A stretch of DNA of 64,000 nucleotides from Prolixibacteraceae bacterium. GTDB taxonomy: Bacteria > Bacteroidota > Bacteroidia > Bacteroidales > Prolixibacteraceae. The translations under genes were made by a program, and so were the position numbers. Of this stretch, positions 53,968-62,152 are shown one piece after another (position 1 is the first letter of the stretch; each line of letters opens with the position of its first letter). The notes beneath the pieces were generated by a model. That model saw only the letters and a list, made by a program, of their open reading frames with translations. It did not search any database and was not told the DNA's origin. Where the stretch lies: the NCBI GenBank assembly GCA_019459485.1, contig JAIBEZ010000031.1, forward strand, positions 25,043 to 89,042. Reading direction: 5' to 3'.

Positions 53968-55215
53968 ATGATACTTATCCTTCAGAATATAAAAGAACTC
54001 GTTCAGGTTGATCCCAAGAACCGGTTGTGGGTTGCCGGCAAATCGATGGCCGAAGTGGAAACAATAAAAAATGCATTTCTGATCATTCAGGACGAACTGA
54101 TTAAAGATTTCGGATTGATGGAGAATTTTCATCAGTCGGAATACGAGTTGAATGATATAATCATGGAAATTGATTGTTCAGGCAAAATGGTTTTTCCGAG
54201 TTATTGCGATTCGCACACGCATTTGGTTTTTGCCGCCACCCGCGAACAGGAGTTTGTCGATCGTATCAAAGGCCTGACTTATGAGGAAATTGCGGCCAAC
54301 GGTGGTGGAATCCTGAATTCAGCTAAACGCTTACAGAAAATGTCGGAGGATGATTTGTTTGTTCAGGCGATGGAGCGGTTGGATGAAATTATGTGGCTGG
54401 GGACTGGCGCCGTTGAGATTAAAAGCGGATACGGACTTACTACCGAGTCGGAACTGAAAATGTTGAGGGTGATTCGTCGAATGAAACAAAATTCTCCGTT
54501 GATGATAAAGTCCACCTTTCTGGCCCATGCTTTTCCTCTGGAATATCGCAGTAAACGGGCCGATTATGTGAATTTTCTTATCAACGAAACGATTCCGATT
54601 ATTGCTTCGGAGGAGTTGGCCGATTATGTGGATGTTTTTTGCGACCGTGGCTTTTTTACTGTTGAGGAAACTGATCGGATTCTCATGGCCGGGATGAAAC
54701 ACGGCTTGCGGGGTAAAGTTCATGCCAACGAACTGGCAAACTCGGGCGGTGTGCAGGTGGGCGTGAAATACAACGCAATATCAGCCGATCATCTCGAATA
54801 TGTTGAAGATGAGGAAATAGCGACATTGATGGACAGCGAAACAATGCCAACCGTTTTACCGGGCGCTTCATTTTTCCTGAACCTGAAACTGGCGCCTGTT
54901 CGCAAAATGATCGGTGCCGGGTTACCGGTGGCGCTGGCTTCTGATTTTAATCCGGGTTCATCACCATCAGGAAACATGAATTTTATCCAATCGCTTGGCT
55001 GCCTGAAATACGGCATGACTCCCGAGGAAACCATCCATGCTACTACCATCAACTCGGCTTATGCAATGGGAATCAGTGAAAGCTACGGCAGTATTGCCAA
55101 AGGAAAAGTAGCCAACCTGTTCATCACCAAGCAAATTTCGGGGTACGCCGTCATTCCGTATTTGTTCAGCTCCAACCTGATTGAAACGGTGATTTTAAAC
55201 GGAGAAATACAATGA
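53968..55215 (+). CDS. hutI: Imidazolonepropionase
   Basis: 415 residues. Metal-dependent amidohydrolase with PSYCDSHTHLVFAATRE (His83 and His85 as metal ligands), YEEIAANGGGI, a conserved GSGYGLT-like KSGYGLTTESELKML, STFLAHAFP, KVHANELANSGG, SADHLEYV and ALASDFNPGSSP. These are diagnostic of HutI, which hydrolyses imidazolone-5-propionate to N-formimino-L-glutamate in histidine degradation, in the cytoplasm. It lies 4 bp before ftcD, which acts on its product. hutH and hutU are not in the window. Confidence 0.95.
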   Translation: MILILQNIKELVQVDPKNRLWVAGKSMAEVETIKNAFLIIQDELIKDFGLMENFHQSEYELNDIIMEIDCSGKMVFPSYCDSHTHLVFAATREQEFVDRIKGLTYEEIAANGGGILNSAKRLQKMSEDDLFVQAMERLDEIMWLGTGAVEIKSGYGLTTESELKMLRVIRRMKQNSPLMIKSTFLAHAFPLEYRSKRADYVNFLINETIPIIASEELADYVDVFCDRGFFTVEETDRILMAGMKHGLRGKVHANELANSGGVQVGVKYNAISADHLEYVEDEEIATLMDSETMPTVLPGASFFLNLKLAPVRKMIGAGLPVALASDFNPGSSPSGNMNFIQSLGCLKYGMTPEETIHATTINSAYAMGISESYGSIAKGKVANLFITKQISGYAVIPYLFSSNLIETVILNGEIQ

Positions 55216-55219
55216 AAAT

Positions 55220-56899
55220 ATGAAACAATTAATCGAATGTGTTCCGAATTTTTCGGAAGGAAGAGATGAAAAAATAATCCGTCAGATTACCGATGCAATT
55301 CAGTCGGTTGACGGAATCAAATTACTGAATGTTGATCCGGGAAAGGATACCAACCGAACTGTCGTGACTTTTGTGGGTGAACCGGAACAGGTAATTGAAG
55401 CTGCGTTTCGGGGTGCAAAAATGGCTGCACAGCTTATCGACATGAGCAAACACAAAGGCGAACATCCGCGTTTTGGGGCAATGGATGTTTGTCCGTTGGT
55501 TCCGATTGCCAACATCACGATGGAAGAGACAGTGGTTTATGCGCGCAGACTCGCCAAAAGAGTAGGAGAGGAGCTCGGGATTTCAGTTTATTGTTACGAG
55601 TTTGCAGCATTCAGTAATGATCGCCAAAGTTTGGCGAACTGTCGTGCAGGCGAATACGAAGGCCTGAAGGAAAAACTTCAGAAACCCGAATGGAAATCCG
55701 ATTTTGGACCGGTTGTGCTGAATGAACGATCGGGTGCAACAGCAATTGGAGCGCGCAATTTCCTGATTGCATATAATGTCAACCTGAATACCACTTCGGT
55801 TCGGCGAGCCAATTCAATCGCTTTCGATGTGCGTGAAGCCGGACGTGTTGTTCGCGAAGGCGATCCGGTAACCGGGAAAATTGTCAACGGCGAAAATGGA
55901 GAACCGCTGCGTATTCCCGGAACGCTGAAAAAAGTACGTGCCATTGGCTGGTTTATCAAAGAATACGGAGTTGCACAAATTTCCATGAACCTGACCGACA
56001 TTACTGTAACCTCCATGCACGAGGCATTTGACGAGGTGGTTGAATGCGCCCGTGAACGTGGAATCCGGGTGACCGGCTCCGAATTGATTGGTGTAATTCC
56101 ACTTCAGGCAATGCTCGATGCCGGTAAATATTTTCTCCGGAAACAGCACCGATCTGTCGGTATTCCGGAGGAGGAAATAATCAAAATCGCAGTTAAATCG
56201 CTTGGGTTGGACGAACTGTCGCCATTCGATCCGAAGAAACGAATCATTGAATATTTGATTGACGATCAGCCAAATAAACTGGTTGATCTGACTTTATCCG
56301 GATTTTCAAATGAAACTTTATCTGAATCACCTGCTCCGGGGGGTGGTTCAGTGGCGGCCTATGTGGGCGCATTGGGCGCTGCGTTGGGTTCGATGGTTGC
56401 CAACCTTTCGGCTCACAAACGTGGTTGGGACGATCGTTGGGAAGAATTCTCCGACTGGGCGGAAAAAGGCAAACAGTATCACGATCGTTTGCTGAAACTG
56501 GTGGATGAAGATACGGCAGCATTCAACGCGATTATGGATGCTTTCGGTTTGCCTAAAAATACCGATCAGGAGAAAAAACAGCGTTCTGCGGCCATTCAGG
56601 CAGCCACCAAACATGCCATCGAGGTTCCGTTTGAGGTGATGCAAACTGCATTTAAATCGCTCGAAGTGATTGAGGCAATGGCTACGATTGGCAATCCGAA
56701 TTCCTTGTCGGATGCCGGAGTTGGAGCTTTGTGCGCCCGAACTGCCGTGTACGGAGCCTACCTCAATGTCAGGATCAATTCAGGAGAACTGGCCGACAAA
56801 ACTTATGTGGCGGAAATGCTGACCAAAGCTGCAAATCTTCTTCAGGAAACACTGGCCAAAGAAGCCGAAATTCTGAATTTGGTTGAATCAAGAATATAG
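55220..56899 (+). CDS. ftcD: Glutamate formimidoyltransferase / formimidoyl-THF cyclodeaminase
   Basis: 559 residues, bifunctional. The N-terminal formiminotransferase part (about 1-325) starts LIECVPNFSEGRD and includes KDTNRTVVTFVGEP, HPRFGAMDVCPLVP and a middle SMNLTD segment. The C-terminal cyclodeaminase part (about 345-555) has PAPGGGSVAAYVGALGAALG. It transfers the formimino group of N-formiminoglutamate to tetrahydrofolate and releases ammonia, following HutI. The start is 4 bp after the hutI stop, so the two are translated together. Confidence 0.95.
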   Translation: MKQLIECVPNFSEGRDEKIIRQITDAIQSVDGIKLLNVDPGKDTNRTVVTFVGEPEQVIEAAFRGAKMAAQLIDMSKHKGEHPRFGAMDVCPLVPIANITMEETVVYARRLAKRVGEELGISVYCYEFAAFSNDRQSLANCRAGEYEGLKEKLQKPEWKSDFGPVVLNERSGATAIGARNFLIAYNVNLNTTSVRRANSIAFDVREAGRVVREGDPVTGKIVNGENGEPLRIPGTLKKVRAIGWFIKEYGVAQISMNLTDITVTSMHEAFDEVVECARERGIRVTGSELIGVIPLQAMLDAGKYFLRKQHRSVGIPEEEIIKIAVKSLGLDELSPFDPKKRIIEYLIDDQPNKLVDLTLSGFSNETLSESPAPGGGSVAAYVGALGAALGSMVANLSAHKRGWDDRWEEFSDWAEKGKQYHDRLLKLVDEDTAAFNAIMDAFGLPKNTDQEKKQRSAAIQAATKHAIEVPFEVMQTAFKSLEVIEAMATIGNPNSLSDAGVGALCARTAVYGAYLNVRINSGELADKTYVAEMLTKAANLLQETLAKEAEILNLVESRI

Positions 56900-56910
56900 G
56901 TGCGAATATA

Positions 56911-56941
56911 GTGAGGGCTTCACTTAAAGTGAAACCCTCAC
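56911..56941. terminator. Hairpin after ftcD, related to the one after the PhnA-like gene
   Basis: GTGAGGG pairs with CCCTCAC around an inner CTTCACTT/AAGTGAA stem, almost fully paired over 31 bases. Only a short T run follows, so it may be a weak terminator or an RNA-stabilising element. It is 11 bp past the stop. Its reverse complement matches 58793-58823 at 25 of 31 positions. Confidence 0.75.
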
Positions 56942-56972
56942 TTTGTGCTACGATCTTTAATACGAAAATCTC

Positions 56973-57290
56973 ATGATTGCAAAAACTCCTCCACCACCTT
57001 ATTATGCAGTGATTTTCACTTCAGTTCGTACTGAAGGAGACAAAGGTTATTCCGAAATGTCTGACCGAATGGTTGAATTGGCCAGTCAGCAGGATGGTTT
57101 TCTTGGAGTAGAATCGGCCCGGAATGAAATTGGCATTACCGTTTCTTACTGGCGCGATCTGGAATCTATGCGAAAATGGCGCGAAAACATAGAACATTCT
57201 GTAGCCCGCGAAAAAGGTCGGGAAGAATGGTATCAATCCTTCAAAACACGCATCGCCAAAGTCGAACGGGATTATGGGTTTGACCGTTGA
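56973..57290 (+). CDS. Antibiotic biosynthesis monooxygenase (ABM) family protein
   Basis: 105 residues, a single ABM dimeric alpha/beta barrel: YYAVIFTSVRT, MVELASQQDGFLGVESAR, ISYWRDLESMRKWRENIEH-like segment (VSYWRDLESMRKWRENIEH) and a C-terminal strand. Such proteins are small oxygenases or haem-degrading-like enzymes; no cofactor-binding residue is certain. It follows ftcD after 73 bp and a hairpin, so it may be a separate unit. Confidence 0.85.
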   Translation: MIAKTPPPPYYAVIFTSVRTEGDKGYSEMSDRMVELASQQDGFLGVESARNEIGITVSYWRDLESMRKWRENIEHSVAREKGREEWYQSFKTRIAKVERDYGFDR

Positions 57291-57359
57291 TCCGCTGAGC
57301 AGTTTCATCGGGTTCTTGGTATTTTCCTGATTTCGATTTACACCTGTCATGGGCTTGGC

Positions 57360-58010
57360 TTAAGTTAAATCTGAAATGTTATCTGGCTCATTGAATAAAT
57401 CCGTCATAATATTTTCAGGTTTCTCAATCTGAATAGAGTTGCCAAATCCGTCTGAATCTTTTGCACCCCACAAAGCCAGGGCAAATTTTACGTTGGCGGC
57501 TTTTGCTGCCTTGTAATCGTAGATTGTATCTCCAATGTAAATGGCCTGATCGGCGGAAATACCTGATATTTCAAGGAATTTTAAAATCGGATCGGGATTT
57601 GGTTTGTGGTTTATGGTGTCATCAGCACAAACATAAAAATCGAGGTATTTCATCAGGCCAAAAGGGATAAAATCGTCGCGCAATTCATTGCGTGTTTTCG
57701 AAGTAACAATGCCTGTTTTGATGCTTTTGTCCTTTAGTTCCTGCAGAATTATTTCGATCCCGTCAAATACGGTTACCTGGTTTTTGTAGTCATTCATGTA
57801 TTCGTTCCAGCGACGGTTCACTTCCTGAATGTTCTTTATACCAATTTTTTCCAACGCTATGTGTCCCGGGATTCCCAGTATAAAGTCCAGATCAGCATGC
57901 GAATATTCTTTTTGAGTTTCCTCGGACAATACTTTCTGAAGCGATTTTTTTACTGATATTTCAGTGTCAATCAAAGTACCGTCAACATCAAAAATGATAC
58001 ATTGAAACAT
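57360..58010 (-). CDS. HAD-superfamily phosphatase
   Basis: 216 residues. HAD motif I is IIFDVDGTLIDTE (nucleophile Asp8, acid Asp10), motif II IVTSKT, motif III HKPNPDP and motif IV YIGDTIYDYKAA. The cap is of the phosphoglycolate phosphatase/beta-phosphoglucomutase type (C1). It dephosphorylates an unknown small phosphate ester. It stands alone, convergent with the ABM gene and divergent from the PhnA-like gene. Confidence 0.9.
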   Translation of the reverse strand: MFQCIIFDVDGTLIDTEISVKKSLQKVLSEETQKEYSHADLDFILGIPGHIALEKIGIKNIQEVNRRWNEYMNDYKNQVTVFDGIEIILQELKDKSIKTGIVTSKTRNELRDDFIPFGLMKYLDFYVCADDTINHKPNPDPILKFLEISGISADQAIYIGDTIYDYKAAKAANVKFALALWGAKDSDGFGNSIQIEKPENIMTDLFNEPDNISDLT

Positions 58011-58133
58011 AGTTGGTCTTTTAGGTGGTTGGTTTTGTAATTTCTTTGGAAAAATTAACGTGAAATGGCAGTGTATATTGCCAGATGAAAAGGATTTTAG
58101 AAGGTTTTTTTCAGAATAGTCATTTATGTTTTA

Positions 58134-58164
58134 TTTCCCATTTTGGATTTAAAACTTAGCTTTG
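58134..58164 (+). promoter_or_regulatory. Probable promoter for the PhnA-like gene
   Basis: TAGCTTTG at 58157-58164 matches TAnnTTTG exactly, with TTTC (consensus TTTG) at 58134-58137 and a 19-bp spacer. The start codon at 58188 is about 24 bases further on. Confidence 0.5.
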
Positions 58165-58187
58165 CGCCAAAATAAAAAATACCGAAA

Positions 58188-58772
58188 ATGAGTGTAGAAA
58201 AGGAAATTCAGGCAAGGAGTGGTTCTAAATGTGAATTTTGTGGAGCCGAGGGCGACCTGAAAGTTTACGAGGTTCCGCCATATTACAACGCAAAAGCCGA
58301 TCAATGTGTGTTGGTTTGCGAAACATGCCTGGAACAGATTGAAAATCCGGAAAAGATAGATGCCAATCACTGGCGCTGCTTAAATGATAGCATGTGGAAT
58401 CCGGTGACTGCCGTACAGGTAATGTCCTGGCGGATGCTTCACCGGTTAAGCGCTGAAGGTTGGTCGCACGATTTACTCGATATGCTTTATCTTGATGAAG
58501 ATACGCTGAAGTGGGCGCAAGCAACCGGCGAAGGAATTCCGATAGATGATTTGGATGTAAAACATTTGGATAGCAACGGAGTTATTCTTCTGGGCGGTGA
58601 TACCGTGGTGCTGATAAAAGACCTGGAAGTAAGAGGGGCTGGTTTTACTGCCAAACGCGGAACACCAGTTCGCGGAATCACTTTGGTTGCCGACAATCCC
58701 GAACAAATTGAGGGCAAAGTAAACGGCCAGCAACTTGTTCTTTTAACCAAGTTTGTAAAGAAATCGACTTAA
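58188..58772 (+). CDS. PhnA-like zinc-ribbon protein
   Basis: 194 residues. Two CxxC pairs (C15/C18 in SKCEFCGAEG, C44/C47 in VCETCLEQ) form a zinc ribbon, and the C-terminal part (GGDTVVLIKDLEVRGAGF, AKRGTPVRGITLV) is the PhnA/YjdM domain. Despite the name, this family is not shown to metabolise phosphonate; function is uncertain. It is monocistronic, with its own promoter-like sequence and a terminator hairpin. Confidence 0.85.
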   Translation: MSVEKEIQARSGSKCEFCGAEGDLKVYEVPPYYNAKADQCVLVCETCLEQIENPEKIDANHWRCLNDSMWNPVTAVQVMSWRMLHRLSAEGWSHDLLDMLYLDEDTLKWAQATGEGIPIDDLDVKHLDSNGVILLGGDTVVLIKDLEVRGAGFTAKRGTPVRGITLVADNPEQIEGKVNGQQLVLLTKFVKKST

Positions 58773-58791
58773 ATACGTATGAGTTAAAATG

Positions 58792-58824
58792 AGTCAGGGG
58801 TTCACTCAAAGCGAAGCCCTGACT
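58792..58824. terminator. Hairpin terminator after the PhnA-like gene
   Basis: AGTCAGGG (58792-58799) pairs with CCCTGACT (58817-58824), with further pairing inside, then TATTTTCATTTTG. It lies 19 bp past the stop and could serve either strand. Confidence 0.75.
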
Positions 58825-58867
58825 TATTTTCATTTTGTTTGAGTCTGTCTTACATTAAGGGTAGAAG

Positions 58868-59728
58868 CTACAATTTGTGAATATAATCTGCACTTTCCTT
58901 AAATGTTTCTGGAGCCATTTCAACGAAATAGTTTTTTATACCGCATTTGTCGGCAGCGGCAAAAAGTTCTTTCCAGTCAACTATGCCCTGCCCCACAGGC
59001 ATTTGTTTGTCGGTGGTTTTTGACCAATCGGCCAGATGGGCGGAGATGAACCGGCCCGGATATTTTTTGAAATAATCGGCCGCTTTGTATCCGATACTGA
59101 TAACCGCCACCTGAAACTGCATTTTTACAAGATCTGGGTCGAATTGTTTCAGTAGTTCATCGTAAATCAGCTCGCCTTCAAGCTTTTCGAATTCCATGTG
59201 GTGGTTGTGAAAACCCATCTGGATTCCTGCTTTTTTTGTTTTTGCGCCAATTTCGTTCAATTCATCGGTCGCTTTTTTCCAGTCGCTCATGGTGGCATCT
59301 TTTGGCAGCCAGAAACTTGAGGCAATCATCTGTTTTTGTCCCGATTCGAGCGCGAAATCAATCCGTTCGCTCAGGTTGTCCCGAAGTTCGCCCATTCCGT
59401 AATGCGTACTTTCCAATATTAGGCCGGCATCTTCCACAATCTTTTTCATTTCTGATCCTTTCATGCTTACCAGTGGCCCAAATCCTGAACTTACGTATCC
59501 GGGAGGAGAGCACATTTCAACACTTTGATATCCTTGTCCGGCCATCATTTTTAAGGTGCCGGAAAAATCTTTTATCAACTGGTCTTTAACTGTCCAAACC
59601 TGAAAGCCAAGCGGTTTTTTGAGGGCTTTTGCACCAGTTGCTGCTTCAAGGTTCATCGGAAATTGTGAGGCAAGCAAAGTTGCCCCGATTCCCATTGCAC
59701 TTTTACCGAAAAATTCTCTTCTGTTCAT
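58868..59728 (-). CDS. Tat-exported sugar phosphate isomerase/epimerase-like protein
   Basis: 286 residues. The N-terminus MNRREFFGKSAMGIGATLL is a twin-arginine signal, so the mature protein is exported folded. The rest is an AP-endonuclease-2 type TIM barrel: LGFQVWTVKDQL, MAGQGYQSVEMC, IQMGFHNHHMEFEK and VEMAPETFKESADYIHKL. It should bind a metal and isomerise or dehydrate a sugar in the periplasm. Genes of this type next to Gfo/Idh oxidoreductases fit periplasmic sugar oxidation (3-keto-sugar type) pathways, as an inference. Confidence 0.88.
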   Translation of the reverse strand: MNRREFFGKSAMGIGATLLASQFPMNLEAATGAKALKKPLGFQVWTVKDQLIKDFSGTLKMMAGQGYQSVEMCSPPGYVSSGFGPLVSMKGSEMKKIVEDAGLILESTHYGMGELRDNLSERIDFALESGQKQMIASSFWLPKDATMSDWKKATDELNEIGAKTKKAGIQMGFHNHHMEFEKLEGELIYDELLKQFDPDLVKMQFQVAVISIGYKAADYFKKYPGRFISAHLADWSKTTDKQMPVGQGIVDWKELFAAADKCGIKNYFVEMAPETFKESADYIHKL

Positions 59729-59824
59729 GGTTCGTGTTTCTTTATTGGTTAATTAATAAATGCGGCTGGCTGCTGGTTGCTGGCGACTGGCTGCTGGCTA
59801 ATTGCTTCGAATGTATGTTTTCAA

Positions 59825-59875
59825 TTTGCGGCGCATACAGAATCCTCGTTTCAAATTAGAAGGTTGGATGCGCCT
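59825..59875. repeat. Repeat A, related to repeat B
   Basis: It begins TTTGCGGCGCATAC, has CGTTTCAAATTAGAAGGTTG, and ends GGATGCGCC. On the minus strand its translation (AHPTF, stop, FETRILYAPQI) resembles that of repeat B (AHPIFYFETKKLYAPQC). Confidence 0.6.
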
Positions 59876-60055
59876 TTTTTCTCCGTTACACATCAATTCC
59901 GGCTATAAATATTTCACTCCTCTGGAGCTTTTGCTGTGTGCCCAATTGCATATCGTTTCAGAATAATTATGAACGGATTACATTTTTGAATTTTCTCTCA
60001 TCCTCTATTTCTGGCAACCGACTACTTGTAAAAGGCTTCGGATGATAGATTTCAC

Positions 60056-60104
60056 ATTGCGGCGCATACAACTTTTTCGTTTCAAAATAGAAGATTGGAT
60101 GTGC
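60056..60104. repeat. Repeat B, related to repeat A
   Basis: ATTGCGGCGCATAC, CGTTTCAAAATAGAAGATTG and GGATGTGCC in the same order as in repeat A, about 230 bp further on. Both copies are non-coding in appearance. Confidence 0.6.
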
Positions 60105-60295
60105 CTTGTGTACGTGTTCCTCACAATCCCCGGGTTCCGTTTCACTGCACCCGGGGTTATTCATATTTAACTCTTTCAGAGTCTTTTGAGCGATCTTGCT
60201 AACTGAATATTTTATTGATTGCTGTCCACTGAGACGGTTTACTGAGACTGAGACTGACCACTGCGACTGACTGCGACTGTCCACTTTCCCCTGCT

Positions 60296-61870
60296 TTAAA
60301 TTTCTTCAGGCGACCAGCCTTTTCGGTATTCGCGTGAAAGGTATTTGTTGGCATCTTCAACATTGGTGATTTTGTGGTTGGCTGCATCGTACTTCAGGAG
60401 CCGACCGGACCGCAGTGCAACTGCATATAAATTAACTGCTTCGGTAATATCGCCAGCTTCGGTGAAACTTCCGGGGCATTGTTTTCCGGTTTTTACAGCT
60501 TCCATAAATTGAATGAATCCCGAAGTTCTTTCCTTTTTCGGAAGTTCAGGAACAGTGCGACCTGCCATTCGTTTTTCAGGAATAAGCTGAGGATTGTTTA
60601 CATGGAAACCGGCCAGAATTTTCCCTTTGTCGCCAACGAACATCATGCCTTCGGCGGGCAATTCCTTGTTGTCTTCATACAATTCTTCGGGAACGGGCGG
60701 ACGCATTCCACCGTCGTACCAGATTAAATCGACTGCCGGGCGCGAGCCTTTGGCCGGATATTTAAACCTTACGGAACTGGCAAATGGAAACGAAAAATCA
60801 TTTTTAACCTGAAAAGCTGTTGAATCGCGAATACCGCAAACGTGGCTGAAATTTGGTTCAATGATGGTTGGGTTTTCCAGTCCGAGCGCTTTGAAAACGG
60901 TCCACAAGCTGTAATGTCCCATGTCGGCCATCGAGCCTCCGCCGAAATCGTACCATCCCCTGAAAACCATGTTGGTGTAATACGGATGATAGGGGCGTTC
61001 TGCTTCCGGTCCCAGCCATAAATCCCAGTCCATTCCGTTTGGAACAGCTGGCGTGTCGGTTGGTAGGGTAGGGTATTGCGGCCAAACCGGGCGGTTCGAC
61101 CAGTTGTGTACTTCCTTGAGGGTTCCGATGGCTCCTTCGTTGATCCAGCTCATCACCTGATTCATCGAGCCGTTCGAATCCCATGCAATTAAATGGGTAG
61201 TAACCTTCGATTTTCCGGCCATTTCAATTACTTTCCGGCCTTCGTCCAACCTGTTTGATATTGGTTTGTGGGTGGTAACACCGATCCCTCTTTTCATGGC
61301 AGCCATTGCAATGATACCGTGAAGGTGGTCGGGTGTCATTATTTTAACGGCATTCAGGTCCTTTTCTTTTTCGAACATTTCGCGGAAATCGGCATATGCC
61401 CGGCAATTGCCTAACTTTTGATCGCCGCGAAATTTGGAATAATAGGTATCAACTATTTCCTTGCCGTTGTCAAGCCCTCCGGGGATGGTATTGTCGCCAC
61501 CCGATTTCCAGTCCGGATTCTGAAGTGTTGAACGGATTTCGTCGCGAAGTCCGTTTTTGCCCCAATCGAAATATCCGGTTGCATATTTTTGCGGATCGCA
61601 AACGGCTACGATTTGTAATTCAGGAATAGATAAAAGCGGAAGTAATTCGCGAAGGCCTTGCGTGCCGGCGCCAATGTATGCCAAAGTGATTTTGTCGCTG
61701 GGAGCAACAAAGCCGGTTCCGCCGAGTACGTGCCTTGGTACGATTGTCAAAGCCATCGCGGAAGTTGCAATTCCACCGATAAATTTGCGGCGGGTGAGTT
61801 GATTTTTTTCGGAAGATACTTCTGAAGTTGGGCATGGATTGCCCGAAGGAGTTGAGTTTTGTTTCATCAT
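60296..61870 (-). CDS. Tat-exported Gfo/Idh/MocA oxidoreductase
   Basis: 524 residues (a second ATG at 61867 is equally possible). After 25 residues the twin-arginine signal LTRRKFIGGIATSAMAL is seen, then the NAD(P)-binding LAYIGAGTQGLRELLPLL and DHLHGIIAMAAMKRGIGVTTHKPI, which covers the conserved EKP-like catalytic region (here HKP). The C-terminal beta domain has MAGRTVPELPKKERTSGF and SFTEAGDITEAVNLYAVALR. It should oxidise or reduce a sugar in the periplasm. It is divergent from the isomerase at 62153 and shares the region with three TCATC(C/G)GATGA sites, so both are probably under the same regulator. Confidence 0.88.
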   Translation of the reverse strand: MMKQNSTPSGNPCPTSEVSSEKNQLTRRKFIGGIATSAMALTIVPRHVLGGTGFVAPSDKITLAYIGAGTQGLRELLPLLSIPELQIVAVCDPQKYATGYFDWGKNGLRDEIRSTLQNPDWKSGGDNTIPGGLDNGKEIVDTYYSKFRGDQKLGNCRAYADFREMFEKEKDLNAVKIMTPDHLHGIIAMAAMKRGIGVTTHKPISNRLDEGRKVIEMAGKSKVTTHLIAWDSNGSMNQVMSWINEGAIGTLKEVHNWSNRPVWPQYPTLPTDTPAVPNGMDWDLWLGPEAERPYHPYYTNMVFRGWYDFGGGSMADMGHYSLWTVFKALGLENPTIIEPNFSHVCGIRDSTAFQVKNDFSFPFASSVRFKYPAKGSRPAVDLIWYDGGMRPPVPEELYEDNKELPAEGMMFVGDKGKILAGFHVNNPQLIPEKRMAGRTVPELPKKERTSGFIQFMEAVKTGKQCPGSFTEAGDITEAVNLYAVALRSGRLLKYDAANHKITNVEDANKYLSREYRKGWSPEEI

Positions 61871-61934
61871 TTCAGGAAAAGTTAGATTGGTTGATTATCA
61901 GAAAAAGTTACGGGAAAAGATACTGAATTTTTCT

Positions 61935-61942
61935 TAGATTTG
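61935..61942 (+). promoter_or_regulatory. Possible -7 box TAGATTTG
   Basis: A full match to TAnnTTTG on the plus strand, but without a TTG at 17-23 bp upstream. The operator at 61957-61971 would lie just past the start site, as expected for repression. The leader to 62153 would be about 200 bases. Confidence 0.35.
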
Positions 61943-61956
61943 AGATTAATCCGAAA

Positions 61957-61971
61957 AGTCATCCGATGAAT
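61957..61971 (+). promoter_or_regulatory. Palindromic operator-like site 1
   Basis: AGTCATCCGATGAAT, with TCATC and GATGA as inverted half-sites. It is nearest to the Gfo/Idh gene (start at 61870) and just downstream of a TAGATTTG box. Confidence 0.7.
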
Positions 61972-62037
61972 ATATCTTTTTATTATATTTCAGCTATTTG
62001 TAATCTACAAAGTATCTAATTATGCCTTCATCCGGAA

Positions 62038-62052
62038 TGTCATCCGATGAAT
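62038..62052 (+). promoter_or_regulatory. Palindromic operator-like site 2
   Basis: TGTCATCCGATGAAT, the same 11-bp TCATCCGATGA core as site 1, centred 81 bp further on. A degenerate half-match, TCATCCGGAATG, lies next to it at 62028-62039. Confidence 0.7.
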
Positions 62053-62102
62053 GTTTTAAAAAGAGCCTGAATAATTAGAAACAGATGATCAGCTATTTAC
62101 GC

Positions 62103-62117
62103 CTTCATCGGATGACT
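62103..62117 (-). promoter_or_regulatory. Palindromic operator-like site 3 (inverted)
   Basis: On the minus strand it reads AGTCATCCGATGAAG; the core is the same but inverted compared with sites 1 and 2. It is centred 65 bp after site 2 and 43 bp before the isomerase ATG at 62153. Confidence 0.7.
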
Positions 62118-62152
62118 ATGATAGACTATTAACCAATAAATCAAAATCAAAA

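Larger units (their letters stand above)
59729..60295. other. Repeat-rich intergenic region, no credible gene
   Basis: It holds an irregular CTGGCTG/GACTGG run (59764-59803), repeat A (59825-59875), a GGCTATAAATATTTCACTCC palindromic segment (59901-59929), repeat B (60056-60104), and GACTG repeats (60228-60283). A 105-codon frame at 59967-60284 exists but appears to be made of repeat sequence. Confidence 0.6.

Noticed and set aside
59967..60284. 105-codon open frame on the minus strand
   Set aside because: It begins in GACTG repeats and runs through repeat B; the related repeat A has a stop in the same frame. It has no recognisable domain.
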